64,000 nt of DNA from Epiperipatus broadwayi (GCA_028023455.1 JAQFVV010006208.1:4322963-4386962); one strand, 5' to 3'; counted from the stretch's first letter, positions 21,346 through 32,295 are shown. The notes: generated from the letters alone by a model not told the origin. Made by a program: numbers and translations.

Positions 21346-22299
21346 AGATTTTTCATCATTTAATGATAGCAGATTTACATGTATAATACATAATAGCATA
21401 TAAAAGCGATTTACCCGCTGAAGAAGAAGCTGTAAGTAGTAACCAAAAATAATTAAATCAAATTAATTTAGGCCTAGTTATTTCAAGGTTTTCCCCTCAT
21501 ATTCATGGCCAATTATGATTTTTTTGTATTACAAAATAATCCTAGACTATCAGGAATTATTTGTAATTAAAGGAAAATGATTTTTTTTCTTTGATATATT
21601 ACTTATTTTTTCTTCCATGATTTTTTATTTTTTGTGATGTCCGCTAAGGTAAACAAAATCATGAATTTAGTGCTATAATCATGTCACATTTGTATTTTTA
21701 TATCAAAGTAACATAAACACTGATCTAACCCACCGAGAATATTTTGCAATAATTCCCTATATTTAAGAATAGATCAATCCAATATTGAAGAGTAGCTGAT
21801 TTGGTCTAAGCCCGCATCAGAAATGCTCAACTATCTGAAAATATTTTTACTTTCTATACAAATTTGAATTCAGGATTATGGCACAGCACGTTAACCGTTG
21901 CAACAAATACCCTAATAATCTAAGCCATAATTATTTATTTATTATGGATTTTCTAAATTTTCTTGGTTTCTTTTTTTTTCAAATTTACTATTATGAATTC
22001 AGAAATTTTAATTGCTCAGAAAGTCAAGTAATATTTGAGCTCCTCCAGTGACAAAGGTTGAAAACAAAGTTCCATTCAATGACCCTGAACTGTATTTTTT
22101 CGCCCTGATACTCAATTGTGAGATTTAAACAAGGAACTTTTAGTTCGGTGTCTGTTTCTCTAATATTATGCTAAATTAAATAAGGCAATTCTCTATTAGA
22201 TGTAAAAGATAATCTAATTATTTGAAGGTTTGACAATAATTTGCTTGCATTATTCTTTAGATGACCTTTGTTTTCACAGTTTTATTTTTGCTTTTGCGA

Positions 22300-22765
22300 T
22301 CAGGCTAATCCACACGCGCTTTACAGATAACTATACGTAAATAATACTAACATTCTCAAACACAAGATAAAGTCTTTAGAAAAGGTAGAATGAATCCATC
22401 TAACTTTTTGACCCAAACGTTTAAGTATGGGCAAATCTTAAGTGTTCGGATATGAGAGTGTGACAATATTAAACAGTCACTTTAAATTATTTTAATATGC
22501 TTGGATGAATGACACTTGCGAAATTATTTAAAATTTACTATACATCATTCTTGATTGAAATTAAACATATATATAATTAAGACTGTTTAATATTGTCACA
22601 CTCTCATATCCAAACACTTAAGATTTGCCCATACTTAAACGTTTGGGTCGAAAAGTTAAATGGATTCATTCTACATTTTCTGAAGACTTTATCTTGTGTT
22701 TGAGAATGTTTGTATTATTTACGTTTAGTTATCAGTAAGGCACATGTGCATTAGCCTGATCGCTA
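22300..22765. repeat. Long foldback element (about 185-bp arms)
   Basis: ACATTCTCAAACACAAGATA (from 22349) pairs with TATCTTGTGTTTGAGAATGT (near 22690). CCCAAACGTTTAAGTATGGG pairs with CCCATACTTAAACGTTTGGG. A single-arm relative is at 11440-11650, sharing CATACTTAAACGTTTG and CTTTATCTTGTGTT. It also contains CACATGTGCATTAGC, which the 11-kb copy keeps. It resembles a foldback MITE; the superfamily is not identified. Confidence 0.65.
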
Positions 22766-23869
22766 ATTTACATTTACAATTTATCAACATAGCATCATAT
22801 AAATAAATACTTAATTATATTTTGCTTTTGTTAATTTAATCTGTCATATAAATCATTGGGAAAACTAATTATTAATTATAAAATATTATATTAAAATAAG
22901 TATATACAACAATAAGCACTTTCAGAGAAAAGATTATATTTGTTAAAGTATTTCAGGCAGATTAAGTAAGTGCATAGAAGTAAAAACAGAATAAATTTAA
23001 AATTAAATGAAGGTTGTGGGTTCAGTGCCCGTTATAAAGGTGTGTCATATTATAATAGTCTTTATGTTCAAAACATCGAGGATTCATCTGATTGACCCAG
23101 ATTAACTTGGATCTTTTGCCTCTAATTAAGAATTGTTATGCACTCATTTACCAACGGTTGTCATAAGGAGTTGGTTGTAATCAAATTACCTGAAAGAAAA
23201 ATTCTATGTCTGTTAGAATTTTTTGAACTTAAAAAATAGGTCAAGATTTACTCCTCTGGATTCAAATCTTGGATTGTGGATATTCCAGGCAGGGTACCCA
23301 TTAAGCCATGGATTTGACATCCAGAAAAGTGGAAACAAAAAATTATTCATTAAAAAGACAGTTCTGTTCACTTTCAAAAATATCGATAAAAAGAAGTTTG
23401 TTAAGAGCATCAACATGTCTTGGGATTTTGAGATAGTAAAAATAAAAAATGAATAAAACTGATGAAAAACTATTGAAGTTTAAATAAGAAATAAGATGTA
23501 TGATTTGATTAGAAGTTAAAAACTATGCTGAACATACTTGGTCAAAGAAAATCAAGTTGACCTTTAACGGCTTAGAACTTAATTAATTAAAAGCAGAAAA
23601 ACTTATTACAAATAAAAAACAAAATGACCAAGAATGATCGACCATATGATATACATATAGGCTAGGGAGATTAAAAGAACTGATTATAGTTTAAATATTT
23701 CACTGCGTTTTCTTGTATTAATGCTCACAGCAGCAGGATAGCTTCAAATTTAAAACTTCAAAGAAACAAAATTAAGTCAGACTTTAAACATACGTATATA
23801 CATATTCTAATAGTAAAAATAATCAACTCATACATCACGGGAATTAACTTATTAAGCTTGTACTACAAA

Positions 23870-24240
23870 AGTAATTATAATGAGCATACTAATAATAGCT
23901 CCAAACAAGCTTTTCCGATAATGCAGGAAGAGAAAGCATTTAAAATCTCTATGTAGAACTATCCCTATCCCCAAACTGGTTTCGAGCTGATAGCTCTTTT
24001 CAGTGAGGCACTAGAATATTCAGACACTAGACCTAAAATACCAACTCAAGCTCAGCATTTATCTAATACTTAACTATTAAGCAGTAAATCTGAAAATTTT
24101 GGACATCTATATTTGTACTTAATCTGAAATTTTCAGACATCTATATATGTCTTCAAATCCAGTTATCTAATTTGAGTAGCCATTTGGGACTGAACTAAAT
24201 TCAGATCCGCCATATATTAATAGCTTTAGCAATATAATAT
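23870..24240 (-). repeat. H3 hammerhead repeat
   Basis: Minus-strand copy. The ribozyme region at 23963-24010 reads TGCCTCA, then CTGAAAA (core mutated at G8), stem II GAGC-TATCA-GCTC, GAAA, a minimal CC..GT stem III and TGGGGA to close stem I. Flanks (TAGCTCCAAACAAGCTTTTC, and CATATATTAATAGCTTTAGC at the other end) match the element at 52545-53000. Confidence 0.7.
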
Positions 24241-24346
24241 TGCCAAAGCCTCAAAAGCAAAACTATAATAGTAAAAAAAAACTATAATACAACTATCAAA
24301 TCAAAAACTCAGCTTATATTTAAATAAATTATTTAGTTATATTCTA

Positions 24347-24474
24347 AAATTATTAAAGTGGAAGTCAACCTCCGATAACGCGCTATTTCTTAACTATTAA
24401 AAATCTCCATGCGGAGATTTTTTAATATTTAAGAAATAGCGCATTATCGGAGGTTGACCTCCACTTTAATAATT
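24347..24474. repeat. Near-perfect hairpin (62-bp arms)
   Basis: AAAGTGGAAGTCAACCTCCG and CGGAGGTTGACCTCCACTTT are the outer arm blocks. The arms continue through GCGCTATTTCTTAA and meet at CTCC-ATGC-GGAG. A loop of only four bases makes this a long, stable cruciform-forming hairpin. It has no coding content. Confidence 0.8.
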
Positions 24475-24620
24475 TCAAAATTCTCAGCACTATATAATAA
24501 TAGAATTACAGTTATATTCTAAGTAAAATTAAGCAAAATATAAATAACATACTATCAAAGGCAAGTATTATTAAAGTCGTAATAATTATATTTATAAAGC
24601 ACATGCTCGTTACTTAAAGT

Positions 24621-24829
24621 AATATATATTAAGGCTACAACTTTGAAACTATGCGCCTGAAAAAAACGATAGTAGGGACCTCTGCAAATCTTTAACACAA
24701 ATTTATTTAAAAGACAAGAAGCAGCCGCTCTTGTCTTTTAAATAAATCTTGTGTTAAAGATTTGCAGAGGTCTCTACTATCATTTTTTCAGGCACTTAGT
24801 TTTAAGGTTGTAACCTTAATATATATTTA
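24621..24829. repeat. Near-perfect foldback (about 100-bp arms)
   Basis: CTCTGCAAATCTTTAACACA pairs with TGTGTTAAAGATTTGCAGAG, and ATTTAAAAGACAAGA with TCTTGTCTTTTAAAT, around a loop of about 8 bases (AGCAGCCG). The outer ends AATATATATTAAGG and CCTTAATATATATT close it. It lies about 150 bp from the hairpin at 24347 and 50 bp upstream of exon 6. Confidence 0.8.
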
Positions 24830-24876
24830 TTAAAGTCATATTTATTATTATTATTATCATTTAAATGTCATTTCAG

Positions 24877-25179
24877 AATCTCAACCACATCAGGAATTAA
24901 TTCCACCAGAGTTCCTAAGAAAATTAGATACAATTATTGTCAAAGAAGGTTCTCCATTTGAATTTGTATGTGAAGTAATTGGAAATCCTATTCCAGTAGT
25001 ATCCTGGTTTAAAAACGACATCTGCATCGACAGCTCACCGGATTATGTCATTACATATAACAACGGCATTTGTAAATTAACCTTTGAAGAAGTTTTTATG
25101 GATGACGATGCTCAGTACACATGCAGTGCATTCAATATGGCAGGGCAAGCTGCAACAACAGCTAAACTCAACGTTGAAG
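24877..25179 (+). CDS. Exon 6: Ig2
   Basis: A 303-nt exon, symmetric phase 1 to 1, carrying one whole I-set domain. PPEFLRKLDTIIVKEGSP opens it; the strand-B Cys is in FEFVCEVIG, Trp in VSWFKND, and strand F is DDAQYTCSAFN. It ends AKLNVEG. A symmetric single-domain exon can be skipped without a frameshift, so alternative splicing is possible, although the sequence alone does not show it. Confidence 0.93.
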
Positions 25180-25258
25180 GTAAGTCTTTAACATTTACAT
25201 AAACAGATCTGGTATTATTTTATTAATATTAAAATATAAACATATTTTATTTTTTTAG

Positions 25259-25422
25259 CTTTAGAGCCAATGGAAGCACCTTCATTTCCTCAGCCATTAT
25301 CTAATGTTATGGCTCGAGCTGGTCAAAAAATTAAATTGGAATGTCGTGTAAAAGGGCAACCCGTACCTCAGATGATGTGGTTACACAATAATAAAATCTT
25401 GAAAGAAAATCGTGATTATAAG
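25259..25422 (+). CDS. Exon 7: first half of Ig3
   Basis: A 164-nt exon, phase 1 to 0, after a 79-bp intron, by far the shortest in the gene. It encodes ALEPMEAPSFPQPLSN, KLECRVKGQPVPQMMW and ends ILKENRDYK, so the intron cuts the domain after the C' strand. Exon 8 supplies ITFDG and the F strand. The same cut position is used in Ig5. Donor is GTACAT. Confidence 0.9.
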
Positions 25423-25517
25423 GTACATTTTAAAATATTGAATTTCATTTTGCATATTTGTATCATATTTTTTACATATTTAACTCATAATTTACACATA
25501 ACAAATAAAATTATACG

Positions 25518-25865
25518 CTTTAACTCAAATTACTGTAATTATAAATATATGATAACCATATTGAGAAAAGATAGCCCTTCTAATTGAAGCTCATATTTAA
25601 ATTTTATGTAATGAGCAATATAAATACATGCATGCCTAATTTACATTTTATGACACATCTATGACTCGTGAGAAAAGATAGCCTGTCTAATTGAAGCTCA
25701 TATTTAAATTTTATGTAATGAGCAATATAAATACATGCATGCCTAATTTACATTTTATGACACATCTATGACTCATGGGAGTCAAAATTCAGCTAAGCAC
25801 ATAAAAAACTGTTAAGAAAAGCTTTTCTCAATATGGTTATTGTATATTTATAATTTACAGTAAAT
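25518..25865. repeat. Inverted repeat enclosing a 107-bp tandem duplication
   Basis: Outer arms: TAACCATATTGAGAAAAG near 25553 and CTTTTCTCAATATGGTTA near 25822. Inside, the unit starting GAGAAAAGATAGCC at 25563 repeats almost without change at 25670. Both units contain ATAAATACATGCATGCC and ACATCTATGACTC. High identity points to a recent duplication. Confidence 0.8.
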
Positions 25866-26084
25866 AAAAAAACATGCTAGCAACAAGATTTGAATTGACT
25901 TCATTGGTAAATTCAAGATTGAATACCTATAGCCAGAAATAATTGCTACCCTTAGTCAACTTTTTGTAAATTTTTAAATTATTGTAAATTATGATAAATT
26001 CAATTTTATAAAACTACATGTGTAATAACTGAAATACAGGCTTATTATATACCTGTTATATACCTGTATTAATATATGTAATAT

Positions 26085-26240
26085 ATAAGGTATATGAGCA
26101 CAGACTTTCACATGACCCACCACTCTCCACTCTATCTCATAACACTGATACACTTAAACACATATATGTCGAAAAGATAAATAATCACCAATATCTATCT
26201 GTATTTCATGCTAAACCAGAAATTCTTTATTTTTCTTCAC
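26085..26240 (-). repeat. H1 SINE fragment
   Basis: Shares GAGCACAGACTTTCACATGA, the 'cactctatctcataacactgat' region, 'gaaaagataaataatcacc' and 'tatttcatgctaaaccag' with the complete H1 copies at 55680 and 56640. It breaks off inside the ribozyme, after stem II, so no hammerhead can form. Confidence 0.6.
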
Positions 26241-26339
26241 TTAATTCACTCTAATAATGTTTCCATATTCTGCCATTCTAAATATTAATGAATAACTTAG
26301 TTTTTAGTTCACTTATGGTTTGTAATCTATATATTGCGT

Positions 26340-26540
26340 TTGAAATGCTCATACATGAAGCCATATTACGAATTAATAATTGCTTAGCACTTTCAGGAGG
26401 TTCGTGTTCCCATATTCATAACTTAGACTAATGATTGTTGTAGTTATCTTTTTAATAAAGATATATGCAAATGTATGCAAATAGTCTAGATGGCCCATTT
26501 TTTCGAAATGGAGAAGCAGGCATCTGTCTATTAATGGCGT
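26340..26540 (-). repeat. Family D structured repeat
   Basis: On the minus strand it reads ATGAATATGGGAAC, hairpin, CTGAAAGTGCTAAGCA. The outer part TTTGCATACATTTGCATA and the block GCAGGCATCTGTC recur with the copies near 43130 and 54760. See the copies at 43030-43620, 53095-53185, 54650-54920 and 59460-59560. Confidence 0.6.
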
Positions 26541-26569
26541 TTACAGAGCATAAATATAAAATATTTATT

Positions 26570-27035
26570 GTATTAAATATACTTTCAACATTTTCAGGTC
26601 ATATTCATAATCAGTCTGTTTAGAACATTAAATTTTTTGTTGATTTGAATACTATTATTTTTTTGGATCATTACATATTCATTTAGTGTAATGAACCATA
26701 CCTCCCATATTTTGTGTTTGCAATCGTTTCTCTCTTCATATACAACTGTGGCAGACTCAGATCACAACTAGGCCATGTTCTGTCCAATCACAAGAAAGAA
26801 CTTAGCCATAGCTGTAATCGGCAAGAGACGACACAGCCTAGCTGTTATCCAAATGCTGTCAGAGTTGTATGTGAAGAGAGAAACGATCACAAAAGCAAAA
26901 TAAAAGAGGCATAGTTCATTACACAAACAAAGATGCAATGAACCAATACAGTAATAGTATTCAAATCAGCAAAAAATTAATGTCAACAGACTGACCATAA
27001 ATATGTGAAAACATTGAAAGTATACTCGGTACCAT
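26570..27035. repeat. Large nested inverted repeat
   Basis: AATATACTTTCAACATTTTC (26576) returns as GAAAACATTGAAAGTATACT (27007). ATTTGAATACTATTATT returns as AATAGTATTCAAAT. Inner arms TAATGAACCATACCTCC and GAGGCATAGTTCATTA flank the centre (26750-26850). The element is a nested foldback of unknown class. A relative of the outer ends is at 44570-44710. Confidence 0.65.
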
Positions 27036-27699
27036 AAATATTATTAAAATTTTGCATGCAAACTCTGTAGGTGTATTATTTTACATTAATTCATTATAAA
27101 TATTTAAAACTATTATGAATATAAGTTTATTAATAGTTTATTATTATATAAGAGCAAAATATAAAAAATAATAATCACATGATCAGCTCATCAAGTTGTT
27201 GTGTAACATTTGAACACCAGGGATTCGATCAAAGAATTTTTTAACTTTGAGTCTGCCATACTATAATAAGTAATCAAATGCCCGGAAGTTCATAGAAAAT
27301 TCACTTTCCGGAAATGACAGAGCTGGATGATGATTACGGACTTTGCATTTTAGTGTCTGCGACTTTACTACAGCATCAAATCACAAAAGATCCCTGCCAT
27401 TTTATTTTAGGGTTTATCCACACAAAATAAAATTCATCTTATTTATCAATTAACTGAAAGATCATACAATATTTGTTTGATCTTGTAAATGCAATATTTC
27501 CAGACAATTTCCCAAACTGAGATTTTTTTTATATGGGAATCATCTTTGGGTTTGCTCCTCTCATCAATAGACTAAGCTATACAGAGTAATAAAACTGACA
27601 TCAAAATAGTTGCCATAAGTAAGTTAGTTAAAATTAATAATAATAAAATGAATTAATAATAATAAAATGGTATGTTTCTTAATAATCAATTAAACATAG

Positions 27700-28400
27700 A
27701 GCCATCAAAACATCACATGATCAATATTTTATATGCATACACAGGCTGTTAATAAGTGTACCAAACTCTCCATATAATAGGCACCAAGTGTAAACGTTCG
27801 TAACTGTGAATGCAAGAAGATTTGGGCGTAAAATCCCTATCTAATGCCTACTCATCCAACATTCCCAGACTAGTTTCTAACTTGTGGGTTTCATCAGTGA
27901 GAAACTTTGGATTTGAAAGCACTGCACCTAAATCTTACAATTTAATGCAACCGTCCAGCAGCCACCAAAAATTTTACCAATTTGGTTAACTATACCCAGG
28001 AGCCCAAAATGGAAATGCCATAATATTTCCATTTCAAGCTTATTCACTTGTATAATAGATCTGAACTCAGTTCAACATCTATACATTTTGGTGTCTTTGG
28101 GTTTTCAAAAGCCACAGTCACCATTATCCTATAGGCAGGAAAGGTGTAAAACCATCAAAACATTACATGATCACCATTTCATATGCTTACATATGCTGTT
28201 AATAAGAATACCAAACTCTTCTTACCTAATCAATGGATTCAGGAAGGTTTGTGCATAAATGCCTACTCATCCAATATCCCCAGATTAGTTTCTAGCTTGT
28301 GGCTTTCACTAGTGAAGAGTCTTGGATTTGAGAGCACTGCACCTAGATCTTAGGATCTAATGCAACCATCTGGCAGCTATCTTTTACCTTTTTGGTTAAC
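27700..28400 (-). repeat. Two H2 repeats (minus), with hammerhead-like cores
   Basis: Copy 1 (27700-28130) has its core at 27864-27910: on the minus strand CTGATGA, a CC-rich hairpin, GAAACTAGTCTGGG. Copy 2 (28150-28400) has its core at 28274-28325, with CTAGTGA in place of CTGATGA and GAAACTAATC. Both share the block CATCACATGATCACCATTTC or a close variant at one end and 'gcaaccatctggcagc' at the other. Both are decayed. Confidence 0.65.
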
Positions 28401-28429
28401 TCTAAAGGGATTTTATGCACAAACCTTCC

Positions 28430-28990
28430 TGCATCTATTGATTATGAAAGCTCCCACTTGGTGGCTCTACTGTATAAAGAGTTTAATACTATATAAAGAG
28501 TTTGATACTCTTATTAACAACATGTGTAAGCATATTAAATGGTGGTGATCATGTGATGTTTTGATGATTTTATACCTATTCTGTCTATAGGACAATGGTG
28601 ACTGTGGTTTTTGAAAAACCAAAGACACCAAAATGTATAGATGCTGAACTGAGTTCAGATCTATATGACCCTACAAGTGAAAGAACTTTGGTTGGAAACA
28701 TTATGGTATATTCATCTTGGGCTCCTAACTTTATAGTTAACCAAATAGGTAAAAGGTGGCTGCTAGAGGGTTGTATTAGATCCTAAGATCTAGGTGTAGT
28801 GCTTTCAAATTCGAGGTTCCTCACTGATAAAAGCCACAAGCTAGAAACTAGTCTGAGGATGTTGGATGAGTAGGCACTAGATAGGAATTTTAGGCACAAG
28901 CCTTCCTGCATCTATTGATTACGAAAGTTTGCACTTGGGAACACTACTTTATAGAGAGTTTCATAGAGCACAATGATTTCATACAATTGA
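28430..28990 (+). repeat. H2 repeat (plus) with hammerhead-like core
   Basis: Plus-strand copy. The core at 28817-28866 reads TTCCTCA, CTGATAA (one core change), hairpin AAGC/GCTA, GAAACTAGTC and TGAGGA, which can pair with the 5' strand. The upstream part contains TGGTGACTGTGGTTTTTG and AATGTATAGATGCTGAACTG, seen again at 48280. Confidence 0.65.
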
Positions 28991-29538
28991 AGTTATTCAT
29001 ATCTCTACAGAACATTGTCTATCCATGACATTATTCTTACATATTAAGATCATATAGAAATTTGATTATAAAAATTCCAGAAATTGTAAAAATACAATTA
29101 AAAGTTTACTATTTACTCTTCTAAACTTACCATTTCTTGCAGGCCATGTGTTTCAAAGAAATATCAATTTCATAAATTTGGGGAATCAAAAAAAAAAAAA
29201 CAACAAATAATTATTGCTTGGGAAATCACATGACATTTACGGTCTAAAGTATTAAGTGAAGTTTCAATCCAGGAATTCCTAGAATCGAGTTTTTTGCATG
29301 CCTGGGGCATTAAATTACACAGAGGAAAAAAGAAAATGAATAGTTAGTTGCTAAGGAGGTCATTTGGCCTTTGAGCTTTAAAAATGAAGGAATTGGGAAC
29401 TTTGAATCTTCAAATTAATAAGTCTACTACTGAACTAAACCACATTGGGCAGTTGTTAAATTTAAATACAAGTGTAACATACGATTGTAGGAAATCATTA
29501 ATTTTGATTGTTAAATTAACATATAGTATATTTTTTAG

Positions 29539-29690
29539 ATCACTTTTGACGGTAATAAAGCTATTCTGATCATTGCTGAGGCATTCATTAAAGATGCTGG
29601 ATTTTATGTCTGTTCTGCAAAAAATATTGCTGGAGAAGCCTATACATCGTGCAATGTAATAGTGAAAGGACGATTAACTATGGATACATC
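29539..29690 (+). CDS. Exon 8: second half of Ig3
   Basis: A 152-nt exon, phase 0 to 2. ITFDGNKAILIIAEAFIKDA leads into GFYVCSAKNIAGEAYT, the F-strand Cys and the NxAGEA turn, then strand G (NVIVKG) and a short linker RLTMDTS. It joins exon 7 at a phase-0 intron to make one intact domain. Donor GTAAGT. The linker Ser codon is split to exon 9. Confidence 0.92.
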
Positions 29691-29911
29691 GTAAGTAAAT
29701 CTTTTAGGATATAAGTTGTATTAAACTAGATGATGAAGCATTAATTTTTTTTTTGAATATATGCACATTTTATTTTATATTTTCTTTATTAATTATTAAT
29801 TAAATAATTTTATTAATTAATTAATTTTATTAACTTTATGTTAATCTAGCCATTAATTTTTTCATGACAATAGTACACCATATTTCAAATATTACCTTTT
29901 TATTTATACAG
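29691..29911 (+). other. Intron 8, short
   Basis: A 221-bp AT-rich intron with several TTAATTAA-like words and nothing else recognisable. Confidence 0.7.
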
Positions 29912-30041
29912 GGATTCAGAATTTGCATCTGATTTGGAGCCTGTAAAGCCCCGATTTGTTCATGAATTAAAAAATGTAGAAGTTATGGAAGGAAACAAAG
30001 CAAGATTAGACTGTGTCATCATCGGTACACCAGAACCAGAG
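29912..30041 (+). CDS. Exon 9: linker and first half of Ig4
   Basis: A 130-nt exon, phase 2 to 0. DSEFASDLEPVKPRFVHE opens the domain, with KARLDCVIIGTPEPE giving the B-strand Cys. The exon stops immediately before the conserved Trp, which is in exon 10 (VIWYHQ). Ig6 is cut at the identical place (PKPK before VQWYF), a different position from Ig3 and Ig5. Confidence 0.9.
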
Positions 30042-30494
30042 GTATGATTAATTTTTTTCTCTTCTTTCATTAAAAAACAAAAGGACATGATGATAGAAAT
30101 AACAAAATTTATGAATTAAATATTAAAGTGATCTCTATTATGCTCAAGAGAAATAAAATACATATAATAGAAAACTTCTGACTTTTAAACTATGATTAAG
30201 CTCACATCATTCCAGCAAATTTCCATCTCTGTCCATCTCTCCTGTGATCTTCTTTTAGGTCTGATACAATCTTTGGAATCCAAGTTAAGACTTTAATTGT
30301 TTATCTATTGACATCTTGTTTACCAATTTCTCTACTCAATTTTATTTTAGCCTCTTAGTTTTCTTAATGATACAGGTTGAAGATGTTAATAATTTTAAAT
30401 ATAACCTTAATGCATTAAGATTGACGATAGGATTATATTTAATGTTATCAATATTTTCTTTATATAAGGAGCAGTATTACTACTTTTAATTTAA

Positions 30495-30835
30495 ATATAG
30501 GGGATTTGAACTCAGACTTTCAAGTACCTTTCAACTATCCACACTATCTCATGTCACTGATACGCATGATCACACACATGTAGAAAAGATCATTTCGTGC
30601 TGAATCAGCACTCATCAGTTGGTCCAGATTATCACCTCTCACACATATTATCATCTCTCACACATATTGTATATATGTGTGAGAGATGATAATTTTGGAC
30701 CAACTGATGAGTGCTGGTTTAGCATGAAATACGTATTTGGTGATTATTGATCCTCTCTACATGTTGGCCATGGGTATCAGCGATATGAGATAGTATGGAT
30801 AGTTGAAAGGTGCTTGATAATCTGAGTTCATATTT
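30495..30835. repeat. H1 hammerhead-SINE inverted pair
   Basis: Minus copy 30495-30665 and plus copy 30665-30835 meet at a CACACATAT tract. The plus ribozyme (30691-30745) has CTGATGA at 30704-30710, stem II GTGCT/AGCAT, GAAA and a stem III palindrome ATACGTAT. The minus copy has lost stem III. On the plus side the tRNA-like end is reduced to 'gatagtatggatagttgaaagg' and GAGTTCATATTT. Confidence 0.7.
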
Positions 30836-31079
30836 ACAATTAAGCTCCAGATACGTGAAGAGTGCCTGTATTTTAAATATTACTTTTAATTTACTATATT
30901 TCAGTGATATAATTAACATAGTTTTTTTTTTTTTTCAAAATGATATAGTGATTTATATCTGCTTGTTTTCTCAACCACTTTTTCCCTTTATATTTCTTCA
31001 TACTATTCTGTGTGATCTGATGTCTCTATATTGTTTTTATTTAATGTTCCCAGTCTCAGATTTATGTAATATTAATATT

Positions 31080-31165
31080 ATTTATGTTCTTTATTACTTT
31101 TTACAATGCTTTTTACAATCCACTATTGACAATTTTGATTGCCCCAGAAATCTTCTTCAGAACTT
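31080..31165 (-). repeat. Family C fragment
   Basis: TTTATGTTCTTTATTACTTT, then CACTATTGACAATT and GATTGCCCCAGAAATC are the complement of the family C module (CTGAAGA, GATT.. hairpin, AAAAT or GAAAC). Single arm only. Confidence 0.6.
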
Positions 31166-31555
31166 CTACTTATATTTTCAAATCTTAACTGCTTTAGTGA
31201 AACACATTCATTTAAAATTTCCTTTTCAAAGATTTAGGGTTGTTTTTTTTTTATATATTGTTTCTTTCAAAAGCATTCTTTCCCAGTTTAGTTCTACGAT
31301 TAATTTTCTCCATTAATGCATGCCATTGTGACATCAGTAGAGATTGCTTTAAAATTTATAGTTTTTTTAATAAAATATGTAAATAATATTGTATGAGCAT
31401 ATAACTCTCAAATATTATTATCTACAATGAAATTTTATGTATATCATTTTTTTTAATGAAGTTAGAACGTTGCCTTTTGTTTTTACCATTAAAATAATTT
31501 TCTTTATTATTTTATCTGTTATTTTTTTTATTTATTTATGTTATCTATATTTCAG

Positions 31556-31736
31556 GTAATTTGGTATCATCAAGAGAAGCCAGTTAAAGAATCAAACGAT
31601 TTTCAGCTTTTGTTTGAAGGTGATAGGTGTAGTCTTATCATTCGTGAAGCTTATCTGGAAGATGCAGGAGAATATCGATGTGTGGCCATTAATTCCGCTG
31701 GCGAGGCCATAAGTTCATGCAAGCTACACGTTGAAT
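31556..31736 (+). CDS. Exon 10: second half of Ig4
   Basis: A 181-nt exon, phase 0 to 1. VIWYHQEKPVKESNDFQ, then SLIIREAYLEDAGEYRCVA contains the strand-F signature DAGEYRC, with NSAGEAISSCKLHVE closing the domain. Together with exon 9 it gives a complete Ig4. The final Ser codon is split to a tiny linker exon. Confidence 0.93.
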
Positions 31737-31879
31737 GTAAGTTTTAATTTTATAATTTTCTGTATTTAGTCTTAGTTTTTTTTATATTTGATTTAATATT
31801 TTATTGATTGAAATATAAAGATAAACTTTAGGTTTAATGCTGTAGAAACATAGTACTCCCTTATAAGGCATCATAATAT

Positions 31880-32295
31880 ATATACATGATCACCATTTTT
31901 TATACTTGCTTATAACTGTTATTAAAACAGGCAAAACTGTCTATACAGTATTGCCACTCAGTGCAAGCCAGAGTAATCAATGGATGCCAGAAGGCTTGTG
32001 CATAAAATCCCCATCTAGTGCCTACTCATGCAATATCCCCAGACTCATGGTTTTGTAGTTAAGTAGAGATAAAAAATGGCTGCTGGAGGGGGGTGCATTA
32101 GATCCTAATATCTAGGTGCAGTGCTCTCAGATCTAAGGCTCCTCACTGACGAAGACCATAATCCAGAAACTAGTCTGGGGATATTGGATGAGTAGGCACT
32201 ATATGGGGATTTTATGCACAATTCTTCAGGCATCCATTGATTACTCTGGCTTGCACTGAGTGGCAATACTGTATGGAGAGTTTTGCTTGTTTTAA
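31880..32295 (+). repeat. H2 repeat with hammerhead-like core
   Basis: Plus-strand core at 32138-32186: GGCTCCTCA, CTGACGA, hairpin, GAAACTAGTC, TGGGGATATTGG. Stem I pairs TCCTCA with TGGGGA (one G-U). Stem III is reduced to AC/GT. The cleavage-site base is C, as required. The hairpin AGACC/ATCCA is weak. Outer blocks GCAAAACTGTCTATACAGTA and ATACTGTATGGAGAGTTTTG make the whole copy a partial palindrome. Confidence 0.7.

Larger units (their letters stand above)
19871..24876 (+). other. Intron 5
   Basis: A 5-kb intron dominated by inverted repeats: 20440-20700, 21030-21345, 22300-22765, 24347-24474 and 24621-24829, plus an H3 hammerhead repeat at 23870-24240. The stretches 21350-22290 and 22770-23860 are AT-rich without a recognisable element. 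Confidence 0.55.
25423..29538 (+). other. Intron 7
   Basis: Holds a 107-bp tandem duplication within an inverted repeat (25518-25865), H1 debris (26085-26240, minus), a family D copy (26340-26540, minus), a large inverted repeat (26570-27035) and three neighbouring H2 copies (27700-28990). Between 29000 and 29500 nothing recognisable is seen. Confidence 0.55.
30042..31555 (+). other. Intron 9
   Basis: Contains an H1 inverted pair (30495-30835) and a family C fragment (31080-31165, minus). The rest is T-rich sequence with no coding signal; the 168-residue open frame at 30810-31316 is low-complexity and hydrophobic and looks fortuitous. Confidence 0.55.

Noticed and set aside
30810-31316. 168-residue frame in intron 9
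   Set aside because: Rich in Phe/Leu/Ile/Tyr from T-rich DNA; it includes an antisense repeat fragment (31080-31165) and has no domain features.
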